Of a stretch of DNA of 64,000 bases, positions 36,271 to 48,970 are shown in pieces (within the stretch, counting starts at the first letter, position 1; every line of letters starts with the position of its first letter). The position numbers and the translations under genes are program-made. The notes under the pieces were generated by a model. The model had not been told where the DNA came from, did no database searches, and was given only the letters and a program-made list of their open reading frames with translations. Origin of the DNA: Chrysaora quinquecirrha (Eukaryota > Cnidaria > Scyphozoa > Semaeostomeae > Pelagiidae); the NCBI GenBank assembly GCA_014526335.1, contig JACTAT010000282.1, forward strand, positions 806,900-870,899. Direction: 5' to 3'.

Positions 36271-38456
36271 AGTTAAATATATTCGAGTTTTAGTTTGAAA
36301 TCATTAAAGATAGAGAGTATTTTACTTTACTGTACTTCAATTTCTGGTATGTGAAATAGTGTTTTGTATATGTGTTTGTGTGATAGAGCTGAAGGTAGAA
36401 GTATATGTCATCAGTTTATCCTTATATTGGTTTATGGTATTTAGTTCTCAGGTTATTTCAATTTCAATTTTTTTTGATAGATTGTATTGGGGTATCAATA
36501 TTATTGATCTACATCTTTTGGGGTAGTATCATGATGTCTGGGAATGTTTACCATGTGTTATTTTTGAAATTAAGATTGAACACAGACTGGATGTCAGTAT
36601 CTCTTTTCCAATGTGTACAAATTGTGAACATGCAAGTTTTAGTTTTTACAATCTATGATTATTCTTCTAGGTCTATGGTCCGGTTTTTCAGAAAAAGAAT
36701 ACTTAATTCAGATTACATGCTATTACTGAAACAAAAGAATTTCATGGATAATATGACACTTTATTGATATGATGTCAAGCATCAATTCTATTTAGACAAA
36801 CTGTTGAACTGTAATTGCTAAATGCCTATGGATTTTCAAAATTTGCTTTACTCATTTTTATTAATTGAATTGTTATGAAAAGTTGATTTTGATAGCATAT
36901 TATAATGTATGTCCAGTGAGTAAATGTTGTTCTACTTCTTTTTTTGTTTGAGTTTTCCTTAACCTATTCTTTACTTCATTGTTCTTATTTTAGACTAGGG
37001 ATTATTTGATATTATTTATAAATGGAGGTTTCAATTAATTAAGAAGTGCAGTGGAAAATAACACGTAAAAGTGATGCAATTTTCCTCTTCAAGAAGTTTG
37101 TTTTTCTTATTTGGATCTGTTCCTTCGTCTTCGTCATTTCAAGAAATAAGGAAAAAATCTTGCAATGGCCTCGTTTCCTTTTGAAATCGAGGCTAAAACC
37201 GTTACAATTTTGATCGCACACAGCACAAACACGCACGATCGCCGGTGTGATGTTCTTTCATTTTTCAAAGCCAAGAAGTGAAGACGGAAATTTTTGCAAA
37301 CTATAAGCATCAACTTTCTCGATCGTTTACTGGATAATGTTTATCAATAATCAGTTGACGAGTTGTATGGCGGATGTCGTTTGGGTAAGATTTATTGTCA
37401 TCTTTTAACATGTTGTCTCACACTTTCACAATTTAATCAAGATCTCCCTAGCTTGACCGCAAGTACTCAAAGTTGACAGACAGACCTTACTATGCCTTTC
37501 ATCGTGTGCATGACATGAGAGATGGCCAGTCAGACAAAGCAATCTTCTGAATGGGGTAATCATTATTTTGTTTCAATGATCACAGGTTCAGATTGAAGGG
37601 CATTTTAACATTTTGATTCTCGAAAAACAGTACGAAATTCCTATTCATATCCTGATCAGAAGATTCCTACGAAATTCTTTACCGCAGTGATTTCAGCTCA
37701 GGGTTCAGGAGGTTGATCGGGGCGAATCGCCCTCGCATCGCATTAGATTTCGCATTAGACGTTCGCTCGCTTTAAAAACTGTTGAATATTAATATAATTT
37801 TATATTACTCCACTTTCAGATGAACATGAAATGAAAATTGGCTTGCAACATTGGACAGGAGTAGCAGAAATATCTAAACTTGATGCATTTTCGTGAATTG
37901 TACAAGCTGTATTGGATTTTACAACTCATGTTTTCATGACTACAATGCAATATCAACGGATTTCATTTCTTCGTCTGCACTAGAATATCATAGCCAACTA
38001 TAAACACTTATGGATGTGAAGGATTGGAAACCTCTCCTTGATTAATTACTGGATAGTGGCACGGATAATGTTTCAACATATGGAAATATTGGGAATATTG
38101 GAAAAATAACTTCTTTTTCTTGGAGAAACAATCGAAACAGTACATATATTATTTTGAATTAATTTGAATTATTTCCTTCAATGGACACTAGTGGACATTT
38201 TCATGAAACATTTAATGGACACAAATGGAAAGGTTTCTCTTTATATTATTTATTTTCTTCAGCACACATTATAATTGTATTTACGAAATGGTTTCTACTC
38301 AAAAATGGAGTAAAAAGCAAGTATGTTTCATTCGTTTTTGTTGCAATGCATTAATGTGAGGTTCTGCAATTGCCATGGCAGCAGAGTATTTTATCCCCGG
38401 AAAATATGAAATTGGCGTCACGTCAGCAAGGTAAACACTCTTGGAAAATTTTTATT
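36271..38456. other. Intergenic stretch without recognisable gene
   Basis: AT-rich, with only short open frames (the longest is 120 codons at 36405-36767 plus and looks non-coding) and no repeat structure I can support. Confidence 0.5.
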
Positions 38457-39921
38457 AGGAGAGGTTATTATATTTATACGCAGCAAATAAGGACATACAA
38501 AACCGTTAATAGCGCTGAAACGGCTCGACGGATCTGCACCAGATTTCTGGTACCCGACTATTTTCGGGGTTGACATTGATGATTCAATTGGTTCGGAGAT
38601 TGTACCACTGTTCCTTTGTGCCAAAGTGGCACATTTGTGCCAATTTTGAATGGGATTCAATAGGGGAAACTTTCGTGACGAATTGCGGGACAACGGGGTG
38701 GCCGATTTTCGTGGAACAAACGTTGGTGGGTAGGGTTCCTTGGTGGCTATTGGGCGCGGTGGGTTTTGGGCGTGGCGTAGGTGTTGTGACGTCACGGCGA
38801 CGTCAAGAAGAGCCAAAAATGTGCCAAAATTTAGGCCCACTTTTTCATTTTTGGCGCATTTGAACCACAGGGCTGGTACCCGAGATTTTAAGGCGGATTC
38901 CGGTACTTTCGCACATGGCGCATCCGACCATGCATGTGCCATGTTTCTATATATGGGTTTATGACGTCATAATGACGTCACAAGTTTGAAAATTAGGTCC
39001 AAGATAAATTTAGTTGAAGTGAACAAAAAGTGGTGGAACGGGGGTAATTCGGGGCGTAGATTTCGAATATGATAGTGCCGTTTGCAAAATTTGGGATTAT
39101 GACGTCATTATGACGTCATCAATTTTTGCGATTTTCACGCTGGGTTTTGGAGGGGTTCTTGATGCGTGATTTGGTTCAAACTCACATATGTTAGTGACTG
39201 GGGCATGGGTAATGCGACTGAACCGTTGAAATTGGACCAGTTTCATTTGTGCCAATTTTGTGGGACATGTGGCTGCATCCGCTGTCGTTTTCATCGAAGA
39301 GTTGCCAATTTCTATGCAATTGGTTGGAAGTGGGCTTGGATCGCCTGGATAAATAGCTTTTGACCGTATGAGACTTGCAACACCAATTTTGGCACTTTTG
39401 ACATTTTGTGACGTCACTGGGACATTTTCAAAACTGACAAAAGTTCCAAAACTTTGGATGCTAATAACTTTGTGACCAATGCTCCAATTTCGACCAAACT
39501 TGGGGAATGACATGTATATGGGACCAAAAAGGTGTGTGGAAAATTTAAGCTATATGGGTGTGGTTGTGACGTCACAAGGGCGTGGTCGAAATTCAATTCC
39601 AGTGTTTGCGAAGGCAAAAAACTGCGAGGTTGATGCGAGCGGAGCGAGCGGCAACCGAGCAGAGCGGAGCGGAGCGGAGCAACGTGGGCGGAGCACCGCG
39701 GAGCGGTGTGTTGTTGTATCAATGGCAACAACAACAACAACAACATTTGCCTGAAAATGTTGGAAAAACTCGTGAGGGACTACTTTTCAAAGGCAAAATC
39801 GGGCAGATTTTCTTTGTTTTTTCGAACCTAATCAACTTCACCCCATAGGGTGGGGAAAGAGGGGCTCCCCGCTTGGCAACCGGAATTAAATAGCCTCTCC
39901 CCCCGTTGGTAGGGTCTTGTT
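38457..39921. repeat. Array 2 unit 14 (class A)
   Basis: Near-identical to units 1 and 7. The left flank is host sequence ending GGAAAATTTTTA, different from the left flank of array 1, so the shared start TTAGGAGAGG defines the true unit edge. Confidence 0.9.
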
Positions 39922-41386
39922 AGGAGAGGTTATTATATTTATACGCAGCAAATAAGGACATACAAAACCGTTAATAGCGCGGAAACGGCTCGACGGATCT
40001 GCACCAGATTTCTGGTACCCGACTATTTTCGGGGTTGACATTGATGATTCAATTGGTTCGGAGATTGTACCACTGTTCCTTTGTGCCAAAGTGGCACATT
40101 TGTGCCAATTTTGAATGGAATTCAATAGGGGAAACTTTCGTAACGAATTGCGGGACAATGACGTGGCCGATTTTCGTGGAGCAAACGTTGGTGGGTAGGG
40201 TTCCTGGATGGCTATTGGGCGCGGTGGGTTTTGGGCGTGGCGTAGGTGTAGTGACGTCACAATGACGTCCCGAAGGGCCAAAATGTGCCAAAATTTAGGC
40301 CCACTTTTTCATTTTTGGCGCATTTGAACCACAGGGCTGGTACCCGAGATTTTAAGACGGATTCTGGTACTTTCGAGTATGGCGCATCCGACCGTGGGTG
40401 TGCCAACTTTCTATATATAGGTTTATGACGTCATAATGACGTCACAAGTTCAAAAATTAGGTCCAAGATAAATTTATTTGAGGGGAACAAAAAGTGATGG
40501 AACGGGGGTAATTTGGGGCGTAGATTTCGAATATGATAGTGCCGTTTGCAAAATTTGGGATTATGACGTCATTATGACGTCATCAATTTTTGCGATTTTC
40601 ACGCAGGGTTTTGGAGGGGTTCTTGATGCGTGATTTGGTTCAAACTCACATATGTTAGTGACTGGGGCATGGGTAATGCGACTGAACCGTTGAAATTGGA
40701 CCAGTTTCATTTGTGCCAATTTTGTGGGACATGTGGCTGCATCCGCTGTCGTTTTCATCGAAGAGTTGCCAATTTCTATGCAATTGGTTGGAAGTGGGCT
40801 TGGATCGCCTAGATAAGTAGCTTTTGACCGTATGAGACTTGCAACACCAATTTTTGGCACTTTTGACATTTTGTGACGTCACTGGGACATTTTCAAAACT
40901 GACAAAAGTTCCAAAACTTTGGATGCTAATAACTTTGTGACCAATGCTCCAATTTCGACCAAACTTGGGGAATGACATGTATATGGGACCAAAAAGGTGT
41001 GTGGAAAATTTGAGCTATATGGGTGTGGTTGTGACGTCACAAGGGCGTGGTCGAAATTCAATTCCAGTGTTTGCCGAAGGCAAAAAACTGCGAGGTTGAC
41101 GCGAGCGCAGCGAGCGGCAACCGAGCAGAGCGGAGCGGAGCGGAGCAACGTGGGCGGAGCACAGCGGAGCGGTGTTTTGTTGTATCAATGGCAACAACAA
41201 CAACAACAACATTTGCCTTGAAATTTTGGAAAAACTCGTGAAGGACTACTTTTCAAAGGCAAAATTGGGCAGATTCTCTTTGTTTTTTCGAGCCAAAAAA
41301 CTCCACCCTATAGTGGGGGGTTAGGAGGGTACCCCGTGGGTTTTGGGGTATAAGAACCTCTCCCCCCTGCGCGTGCATGTCTTGTT
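39922..41386. repeat. Array 2 unit 15
   Basis: Starts like units 4/5 and switches near 40,355 to a variant with TTCGAGTATGGCGC and TATATATAGG. Ends TATAAGAACCTCTCC with the CTGCGCGTGCATG spacer. Confidence 0.9.
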
Positions 41387-42845
41387 AGGGGCGGTTATTA
41401 TATTTGATCGTCGCAAATAAGGACATACAAAACCGTTAATAGCGCGGAAACGGCTCGACGGATCTGCACCAGATTTCTGGTACCCGACTATTTTCGGGGT
41501 TGACATTGATGATTCAATTGGTTCGGAGATTGTACCACTGTTCCTTTGTGCCAAAGTGGCACATTTGTGCCAATTTTGAATGGGATTCAATAGGGAAACT
41601 TTCGTGACGAATTGCGGGACAACGGGTGGCCGATTTTCGTGGAACAAACGTTGGTCGGTAGGGTTCCTTGGTGGCCATTGGGCGCGGTGGGTTTTGGGCG
41701 TGGCGTAGGTGTTGTGACGTCACGGCGACGTCAAGAAGAGCCAAAAATGTGCCAAAATTTAGGCCCACTTTTTCATTTTTGGCGCATTTGATCCACAGGG
41801 CTGGTACCCGAGATTTTCAGTTGGATTCGGTACTTTCGCACATGGCGCATCCGACCATGCATGTGCCATGTTTCTATATATGGGTTTATGACGTCATAAT
41901 GACGTCACAAGTTTGAAAATTAGGTCCAAGATAAATTGAGCTGAGGGGAACAAAAGTGGTGGAACGGGGTAATTTGGGGCGTAGATTTCGAATATGATAG
42001 TGCCGTTTGCAAAATTTGGGATTATGACGTCATTATGACGTCATCAATTTTTGCGATTTTCAGGCAGGGTTTTGGAGGGGTTCTTGATGCGTGATTTGGT
42101 TCAAACTCACATATGTTAGTGACTGGGGCATGGGTAATGCGACTGAACCGTTGAAATTGGACCAGTTTCATTTGTGCCAATTTTGTGGGACATGTGGCTG
42201 CATCCGCTGTCGTTTTCATCGAAGAGTTGCCAATTTCTATGCAATTGGTTGGAAGTGGGCTTGGATCGCCTAGATAAGTAGCTTTTGACCGTATGAGACT
42301 TGCAACACCAATTTTTGGCACTTTTGACATTTTGTGACGTCACTGGGACATTTTCAAAACTGACAAAAGTTCCAAAACTTTGGATGCTAATAACTTTGTG
42401 ACCAATGCTCCAATTTCGACCAAACTTGGGGAATGACATGTATATGGGACCAAGAAGGTGTGTGGAAAATTTAAGCTATATGGGTGTGGTTGTGACGTCA
42501 CAAGGGCGTGGTCGAAATTCAATTCCAGTGTTTGCCGAAGGCAAAAACTGCGAGGTTGATGCGAGCGCAGCGAGCGGCAACCGAGCAGAGCAGAGCGGGG
42601 CGGAGCAACGTGAGCGGAGCACCGCGGAGCGGTGTTTTGTTGTATCAATGGCAACAACAACAACAACAACATTTGCCTTGAAATTTTGGAAAAACTCGTG
42701 AAGGACTACTTTTCAAAGGCAAAATTGGGACGATTCTCTTTGTTTTTCGAGCCAAAAAACTCCACCCTATAGTTGGGGGTTAGGAGGGTACCCGTGGGTT
42801 TTGGGGTATAATAGCCTCTCCCCCGGCTTGGCTTAGGGTCTTGTT
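41387..42845. repeat. Array 2 unit 16
   Basis: Left end GGGGCGG, right end ATAATAGCCTCTCCC. Several homopolymers are one base shorter than in sister units (near 41,595, 41,960 and 42,790), consistent with consensus error. Confidence 0.9.
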
Positions 42846-43742
42846 AGGAGAGGCTATTATACTTTACCGGGAAAAATAAGGAAATTTTGGATGCTGAATA
42901 GCGCGGAAGTCGTGCGTCGGATCTGCGCCAGATTTCAGGTACCCCACCATTTGTTGGGGGACGTGAACGATTCAAGGGGTTTCCGGCGCATCCGAGTTGG
43001 CACTTTTGAGAAAAGTGGCACTTTATTTAAAAATGCGTCACTTTTGTATGGGATTCAATAGGGAAAACTTTGGGTAAAAGTGCGGGACAACCGCTGGGGC
43101 GATTTTCGTGGAACAAACGTTGGTGGGTAGGGTTACGTGACGGCTATTGGGCGCGGTGGGTTTTGGGCGTGGCAAGGTGTTGTGACGTCACGGTGACGTC
43201 AAGAAGGCGAAAAATGGGCCAAAATTTAGGCCCATTTTGGTTTTTGTGGTGCTTTTTTCTCAAGGCTTTGGGATTATGACGTCATTATGACGTCATCAAT
43301 GTTGGCAGTTTTCACAGACGCCTTTGGAGGGGTTCTGGATGCCTGATTTGGTCCAAACTCACATATGTTAGTCACTGGGGCATGGCTTATCCCATTGCAC
43401 CATTGAAATTGGTCCAGTCAACACTGATTTTTGGCACATTTGACACTTTGTGACGTCACTGGCACATTTTCAAAAGTGACAAAAGTTCCAAAACTTTGGA
43501 TGCTAATAACTTTGACCAAAGGTCCGATTTCGACCAAACTTGGGGAATAGTATGTCTATAAGTAGGAAAGGTGTGTGGAAAATTTGGGCTCTATGGGCGT
43601 GGTCGTGACGTCACAAGGGCGTGGTCAAAATTCAATTCCAGTGTTTGCGAAGGCAAAAACTGCGAGGTTGACGCGAGCGCAGCGAGCGGCAACCGAGTGT
43701 AGCGAAGCGGAGCACTGCGAGCGGAGCAGCGCGGAGCGGAGC
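42846..43742. repeat. Array 2 unit 17 (class G) with internal deletions
   Basis: Starts GGAGAGGCTATTATACTTTA like unit 9. It has two internal deletions, one at about 43,263 and one at about 43,417, and runs into the gap in a GGAGC-repeat tract. Confidence 0.9.
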
Positions 43743-44000
43743 NNNNNNNNNNNNNNNNNNNNNNNNNNNNNNNNNNNNNNNNNNNNNNNNNNNNNNNNNN
43801 NNNNNNNNNNNNNNNNNNNNNNNNNNNNNNNNNNNNNNNNNNNNNNNNNNNNNNNNNNNNNNNNNNNNNNNNNNNNNNNNNNNNNNNNNNNNNNNNNNNN
43901 NNNNNNNNNNNNNNNNNNNNNNNNNNNNNNNNNNNNNNNNNNNNNNNNNNNNNNNNNNNNNNNNNNNNNNNNNNNNNNNNNNNNNNNNNNNNNNNNNNNN
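43743..44000. other. Assembly gap (258 N)
   Basis: A run of N that begins inside the GAGCG/GGAGC-rich block of unit 17. The real number of missing units cannot be judged. Confidence 1.
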
Positions 44001-44336
44001 AATCTTAAAATACCAACCCATCGACCAGAATCAAGCAGAATATCAGACCCATATGTAGAGAATTTCAGTTGAAAAACCCACCCATATGAGCGGCACGTCC
44101 AGTATGTCTACATATTGAAGAATCCCCCACCGGGATTTTGGATGCGTGGCAAAGAAAAGCAGTCTCACAATTTTTGTTGTACCGTAGCTAAACTCGACTT
44201 TTATTAATACCAAGCTGGCAAAAATTAAGTACCCGAATTTATGCCAATTAATAGTACTTCGAACTTCAAAGATTTCTGCTGTACACCTTTTGTGTTTGCG
44301 TTGCGTTTATTTCTCCATACAAGACCATTCTTTATA

Positions 44337-44693
44337 CAATACACCTTTTCAACCAAGGGCCTCGTTTTCAAAAAATTTGAAAAGTGCCTCACAGAAACAT
44401 TTCGACTTTAGATTTGAATTCAGCACATTCGTTTTAGTGTCGAGGCAAATATTTACAATTTTCATGCCTTTAGTCCTTACAAAGTTGATTTCATAGCGAG
44501 TTTTCACGGTCAAATCCTTTATGAATTTTCAAATTTTTAAGCGCTATAAAATGAACATCATAAGGAATAGAGGCGTAAAAATTTCCCTTAACACTAAAAT
44601 GAAGGTGCTGAATTTGAATCTTGGGTCAAAATTTTTGTACAAACGAATTTTCGTCAATTTTGAAAACGAGGCTCTTAGTTGAAAAGGTGTATA
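44337..44693. mobile_element. Foldback (MITE-like) element
   Basis: The arms at about 44,338-44,500 and 44,540-44,692 are imperfect reverse complements. Both read ACACCTTTTCAACYAAG from the outer end and share a TTCAGCAC and TTTTAGTGT core. No coding capacity; the short open frames on both strands mirror each other because of the palindrome. Confidence 0.7.
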
Positions 44694-44699
44694 GTCATT

Positions 44700-45048
44700 G
44701 GCGGCATGTCCCATCCAGGTACCTAGTATACAGTACGCATATATGCTGTTGGTTAACAAACTAAAATAGTTAGCCACAAAGTAAAGTCTGATACAAAATA
44801 AAATGTTAAGCAGTAGCAGTTAAGATAATAAGTGAAAGTGAGTTAAGAGGTGCAATGAAAAGTGCATATTTCTTATACATATTGTACGACACTCGTTCGA
44901 AAAAGAAGGTTTGGAACAGGCCGAAACAATTGAATAAGGCGGATCAAAGTGCGTCAATTAAAAAGTGAAGCTAAATTGGCCCCGGAGATAAGAAGCTAAA
45001 CAACTTTTCGGCAAAGAAAGCGACCGCCTAGCATGGCTAGCAACTTTG
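44700..45048. other. GPCR 3' flank
   Basis: AT-rich sequence downstream of the receptor stop codon. No further gene signal. Confidence 0.5.
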
Positions 45049-45912
45049 TCACATAGCAGTAGTATCTTGGAAGACATTGTTCTGATAGCCTCTTGTGCGT
45101 GCTTCAAAATCTGACCGAGACTGGTTGCCTGCTTTCTTCAATCTTCGTTCCACATATTTCCAATAGAAATAAACTAGAGGGTTTGTCAAAGAATTGAGCA
45201 TTAAACACAGTTTGACAGCAAAAAGGTTGCTCTGATCCATATCCCACACCGTGTAAGCGGCAAAGGGCAGCGTCAACGCGTTATACAAAGCAGCTATAGT
45301 CAAGCACATCAGCAGCAGATAGAGCTCTCGTTTCATCGCTAATCGCTGCGATAATGGCGTTGTAGCATTCTTAAGTGCTCTGCGGCGATTAATAATGGCT
45401 TTGTACACCAAGGCAATATATGATACGAGCATTACCACGCCTATATAAATACTAGCATGGCCGACTATCTCTATCACTATTTTATTGTCTATGAAGATTG
45501 ATAGCGGAATCACTGGAAGACCGATAAGCCATATCATTGATATACAAACTGCAATGCGTCTGTTTGTCATCCATAACATGTGCTTCAGCGGCCAAATTAC
45601 AGCAATACACCTATCAACAGTGATGGCAAATATATGCAGCAGGGATGCTGCAATCGAGTACCACAGAACTACTGACTTCCTTTTGAATGAACACTCACAA
45701 ATCTTGTAATAGTCAAGTAACGATAGGCTGCGTACAGTAACTCCAGATAACCCTACCAGTAGATCGGCGGCTGAAAGACTTAAGAGGAACTTCTCATATG
45801 TTGTCTTGGGTCTTTTAGGCTTAATAAGTAGGATGATCTCAATGGTATTAACGATAATGATGATAGCAGATATCATAAGAGCCACAATCTTCTTAGTAAC
45901 AATCAGCTCCAT
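45049..45912 (-). CDS. Class A (rhodopsin-like) G-protein-coupled receptor, intronless
   Basis: A 287-residue single-exon frame with seven hydrophobic segments, at about residues 9-30, 40-66, 80-106, 119-140, 152-174, 195-222 and 229-251. Class A landmarks are visible: Asn in TM1 (VNTIEI, 22), SAADLL in TM2 (Asp 50), a DRC triplet (100-102) in place of DRY, Trp 128 in TM4 and NPLVY (244-248) in TM7. The CWxP signature of TM6 is absent (ALYNALTLPF instead). The N-terminus is only about eight residues before TM1 and the tail is about 30 residues. Small intronless receptors of this kind are multi-copy in cnidarians and usually orphan, and I cannot assign a ligand. It should sit in the plasma membrane and couple to G proteins. 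The start at 45912 is the first Met before TM1; an upstream start is not supported. Confidence 0.85.
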   Translation of the reverse strand: MELIVTKKIVALMISAIIIIVNTIEIILLIKPKRPKTTYEKFLLSLSAADLLVGLSGVTVRSLSLLDYYKICECSFKRKSVVLWYSIAASLLHIFAITVDRCIAVIWPLKHMLWMTNRRIAVCISMIWLIGLPVIPLSIFIDNKIVIEIVGHASIYIGVVMLVSYIALVYKAIINRRRALKNATTPLSQRLAMKRELYLLLMCLTIAALYNALTLPFAAYTVWDMDQSNLFAVKLCLMLNSLTNPLVYFYWKYVERRLKKAGNQSRSDFEARTRGYQNNVFQDTTAM

Positions 45913-46079
45913 AGTGTTTAGAAGTCTTTCTGTTTTAATCTATCGATTTTGTTGGTTCAAGGCTTCTTCATCAATTTTTAACACACTTAATCAGCACACT
46001 TAACCATCTAAAATTAACCTCCATTCAGCAGCGATTTAAGTGAACGGGTAATTGTATTAGGAGATACCTATAGAGATAC

Positions 46080-47560
46080 TTTTATAAATTTTCTCTTTAT
46101 TTGATAATATCCATTCAACGACGTAAGAGTATCTTTCTATCTCTTAGCTTCTGTTGAGTGAAAAGATTTTTTTTGACTGTCTTCGTTATTAAGTTATTGA
46201 GCATTGATTTAACAGATACCCACAGATGTTGCAATAACTTTAGATGTTTTTAAACAACATTCATTCCAGAGTGTCCTTCTACCTCTCAGCTTTGGTGAGA
46301 CAATTTTTCATCAATTTTTTAACATAACGCATACCTTCAACGTTCAACAACATAAATATTAAGACTGTCTTGATTACGTAAACCAAGCTATTGAGTGTTG
46401 CATTGCTTTAATAGACACCCACAGATGCTGCAATAACTTTAGACGTTTTTAAACAACATTCATTCCAGAGTGTCTTTCTACCTCTGGGCTTTGCTGAGAC
46501 AATTTTTCATCAATTTTTTAACGTAACGCATACCTTCAACGTTCAACAACATAAATATTAAGACTGTCTTGATTACGTAAACCAAGCTATTGAGTGTTGC
46601 ATTGCTTTAATAGACACCCACAGATGCTGCAATAACTTTAGACGTTTTTAAACAACATTCATTCCAGAGTGTCTTTCTACCTCTCGGCTTTGCTGAGACA
46701 ATTTTTCATCAATTTTTTAACGTAACGCATACCTTCAACGTTCAACAACATAAATATTAAGACTGTCTTGATTACGTAAACCAAGCTATTGAGTGTTGCA
46801 TTGCTTTAATAGACACCCACAGATGCTGCAATAACTTTAGACGTTTTAAACAACATTCATTCCAGAGTGTCTTTCTACCTCTCGGCTTTGCTGAGACAAT
46901 TTTTCATCAATTTTTAACGTAACGCATACCTTCAACGTTCAACAACATAAATATTAAGACTGTCTTGATTACGTAAACCAAGCTATTGAGTGTTGCATTG
47001 CTTTAATAGACACCCACAGATGCTGCAATAACTTTAGACGTTTTTAAACAACATTCATTCCAGAGTGTCTTTCTACCTCTCGGCTTTGCTGAGACATTTT
47101 TTCATCAATTTTTTAACGTAACGCATACCTTCAACGTTCAACAACATAAATATTAAGACCGTCTTGATTACGTAAACCAAGCCATTAAGTGTTGCATTGC
47201 TTTAATAGACACCCACAAATGCTACAATAACTTCTCACTTTCTTGAAAACATTAATTCCATGATGTAAAGGTATCTTTTCTATTTCTCTCTCTCTAGTTT
47301 TGTTGATTCATCAGATTTTTCCATCAATTTTTTGACGCAAGCAAGCAAACTTCAACGTTCAACAGCAATAAATATTAAAACTGTCTTGATTACGTAAACC
47401 AAGCTATTGAGTGTTGCATTACTTTAACAGACACCCACAGATGCTACAATAACTTCTCACTTTCTTGACAACATTCATTCTATGATGAACATGTATCTTT
47501 TTTCTCTTTCTCTCTCTTAGTTTTGTATAGTCATTAGATTACTTCATTAATATTCTAACA
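46080..47560. repeat. 198-bp tandem repeat, about 7 copies
   Basis: The unit includes ACCTTCAACGTTCAACAAC, TGTCTTGATTACGTAAACC and CATTCCAGAGTGTCTTTC. The last block recurs near 46,270, 46,470, 46,669, 46,865 and 47,063. Outer copies at both ends are diverged while the central four are nearly identical, the usual pattern of array homogenisation. It lies directly upstream of the GPCR. Confidence 0.9.
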
Positions 47561-48050
47561 CACTTTAACCACTTCCAATGTTCAACAGTGATTAATGAAA
47601 ACAATAGGCTTGATTAAGTTAAGCGATTATAAACTGTTACGTTGATTAACGCATAGATTAACGTATACCTTCCCATATAAACTGTAAAAAAATTTAGCTC
47701 CACGATGTAAAGGTTCCTCTTACTTTCTTGAATCATAAGATTTTTTCATTAATTTCAGTCGCATTCAAACAGTGGACATCGATGAACATTAACAAATGTT
47801 TTTATTACTTGAGCAGGTTATTGATTGTTGCATTGTTTGAGCTGAGCAAAGAAAGCTGAATAAACCGGCCCTTCTTTTAAATGCAACATTTCATTTTATA
47901 TAAAACATTGACACTTCCAACTACTTACTTAAATTTGAGCACAAATGAAATTGAAGAATGCAAGAAACTCTGCAAGAAACTTTTCCCAGGGAGTATACAT
48001 TTTGGATAAACACTCTCTTATTCTTGTGGGCAGCGTTTTTTTCCATCAGT
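47561..48050. other. Stretch without recognisable gene
   Basis: AT-rich with diverged traces of the neighbouring 198-bp repeat at its left edge. No coding signal. Confidence 0.5.
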
Positions 48051-48125
48051 TTCCAGACAATGTTTGTCAAACAAAGTCCGACCCCCCGTTTATTCCAACC
48101 CCCCGCAAATTAGATCCGGACGGTA

Positions 48126-48970
48126 GATCCAACCCAGGGAGCGCGAAGCGCGGGAGGCGAAACGACCAATGAAATGCGGTTTTCTGCTGTGTGATGCAAA
48201 ATTCGAATTGTGCTTGGAGGCGAAATCGAGCTGTGTCGTGAAATTTTTGACCCTGTAAAATTGAAGGGTGATATTTTGTTATTACTGTTTTCACTTTAGA
48301 TCTGGGATAGGTAAGTTTTTTGACTGATTGAATTAGGTTTATTATGCTTTTCTTTTGATTTTTGTGCAAGCTTAACAATTGTAAAACTACATTTATTCGA
48401 ATTATAGCCCTTTTAGTACGACGGTGAGACGTTGGCCTAAGCTACGACAAAACTCCTAGCTGCAGGCGGCTTTCAATTTTCTCTCAGGAATGTTAAAGAA
48501 TGTTTGCGCTTTCATCATAAAAATGTTAGCTCATGCATGGTCAGTCCATGTGTTTAAGCTTTTCTTGCCATCGCTTGCGAGATATTGAGAGTGGAAGACA
48601 TCTGAATCGTTTCTTGTGGACTCTGGCCTTGTTTTTGTATCTTGTTGTTTTTGTATTTATATCAAAGATACTGCGCAAACAGTAATCAAAATACTCGCAA
48701 AAAAGAGTGTAAAAATAAAAAACCGACATACGGTTATCAGAGGGAGACAGTCTATTGATTTCTAAGGTTTTTTGAAATGAATGCAACATGAATTTGAATT
48801 TTAAACCTTTATGATTCAGTACGCAAAATGTGGCAGAACACGAAGAACGCAAGACGCCATTCGCAATTTTTATTCTAGTTTTCCCGCCCCGACCCAGTCC
48901 TCTGCATCACACATAAGAAAACTGTCCACTGGGCGTTTCGCCTCCCGCGCTTTGCGCTCCCTGATCCAAC
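48126..48970. mobile_element. Inverted-repeat element, about 845 bp
   Basis: The left arm 48,126-48,198 and right arm 48,903-48,970 are imperfect reverse complements around the GGGAGCGCGAAGCGCGGGAG core. Outside the arms, CCCCCC-rich segments (ATTCCAACCCCCCGCAAATTAG on the left, CTATTCCGACCCCTCAGCAA on the right) resemble each other in direct orientation. A related CAGCAATTAGGCAC motif lies at about 50,841. No coding capacity inside. Confidence 0.55.

Larger units (their letters stand above)
38457..43742. repeat. Array 2 of the 1.46-kb units, about 4 units, ends in gap
   Basis: The same family as array 1, about 4 kb downstream of it. It starts with a clean unit terminus (TTAGGAGAGG) and a class A unit, just as array 1 does. 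It ends at an assembly gap inside a GAGCG block, so its true length is unknown. Confidence 0.95.

Noticed and set aside
36405..36767. 120-codon plus-strand open frame
   Set aside because: Composition follows the AT-rich background, with no domain, no splice or promoter context and no repeat family.
17007..43742. Repeated open frames of 60-230 codons in the 1.46-kb units
   Set aside because: The same frames appear on both strands in every unit, are broken freely by indels, and contain low-complexity translations of CAA and GAGCG tracts. They reflect recent copying, not coding.
17005..43742. CRISPR-like array
   Set aside because: The context is eukaryotic, repeats are 1.46 kb with about 20-nt spacers of only a few forms, and there are no cas genes.
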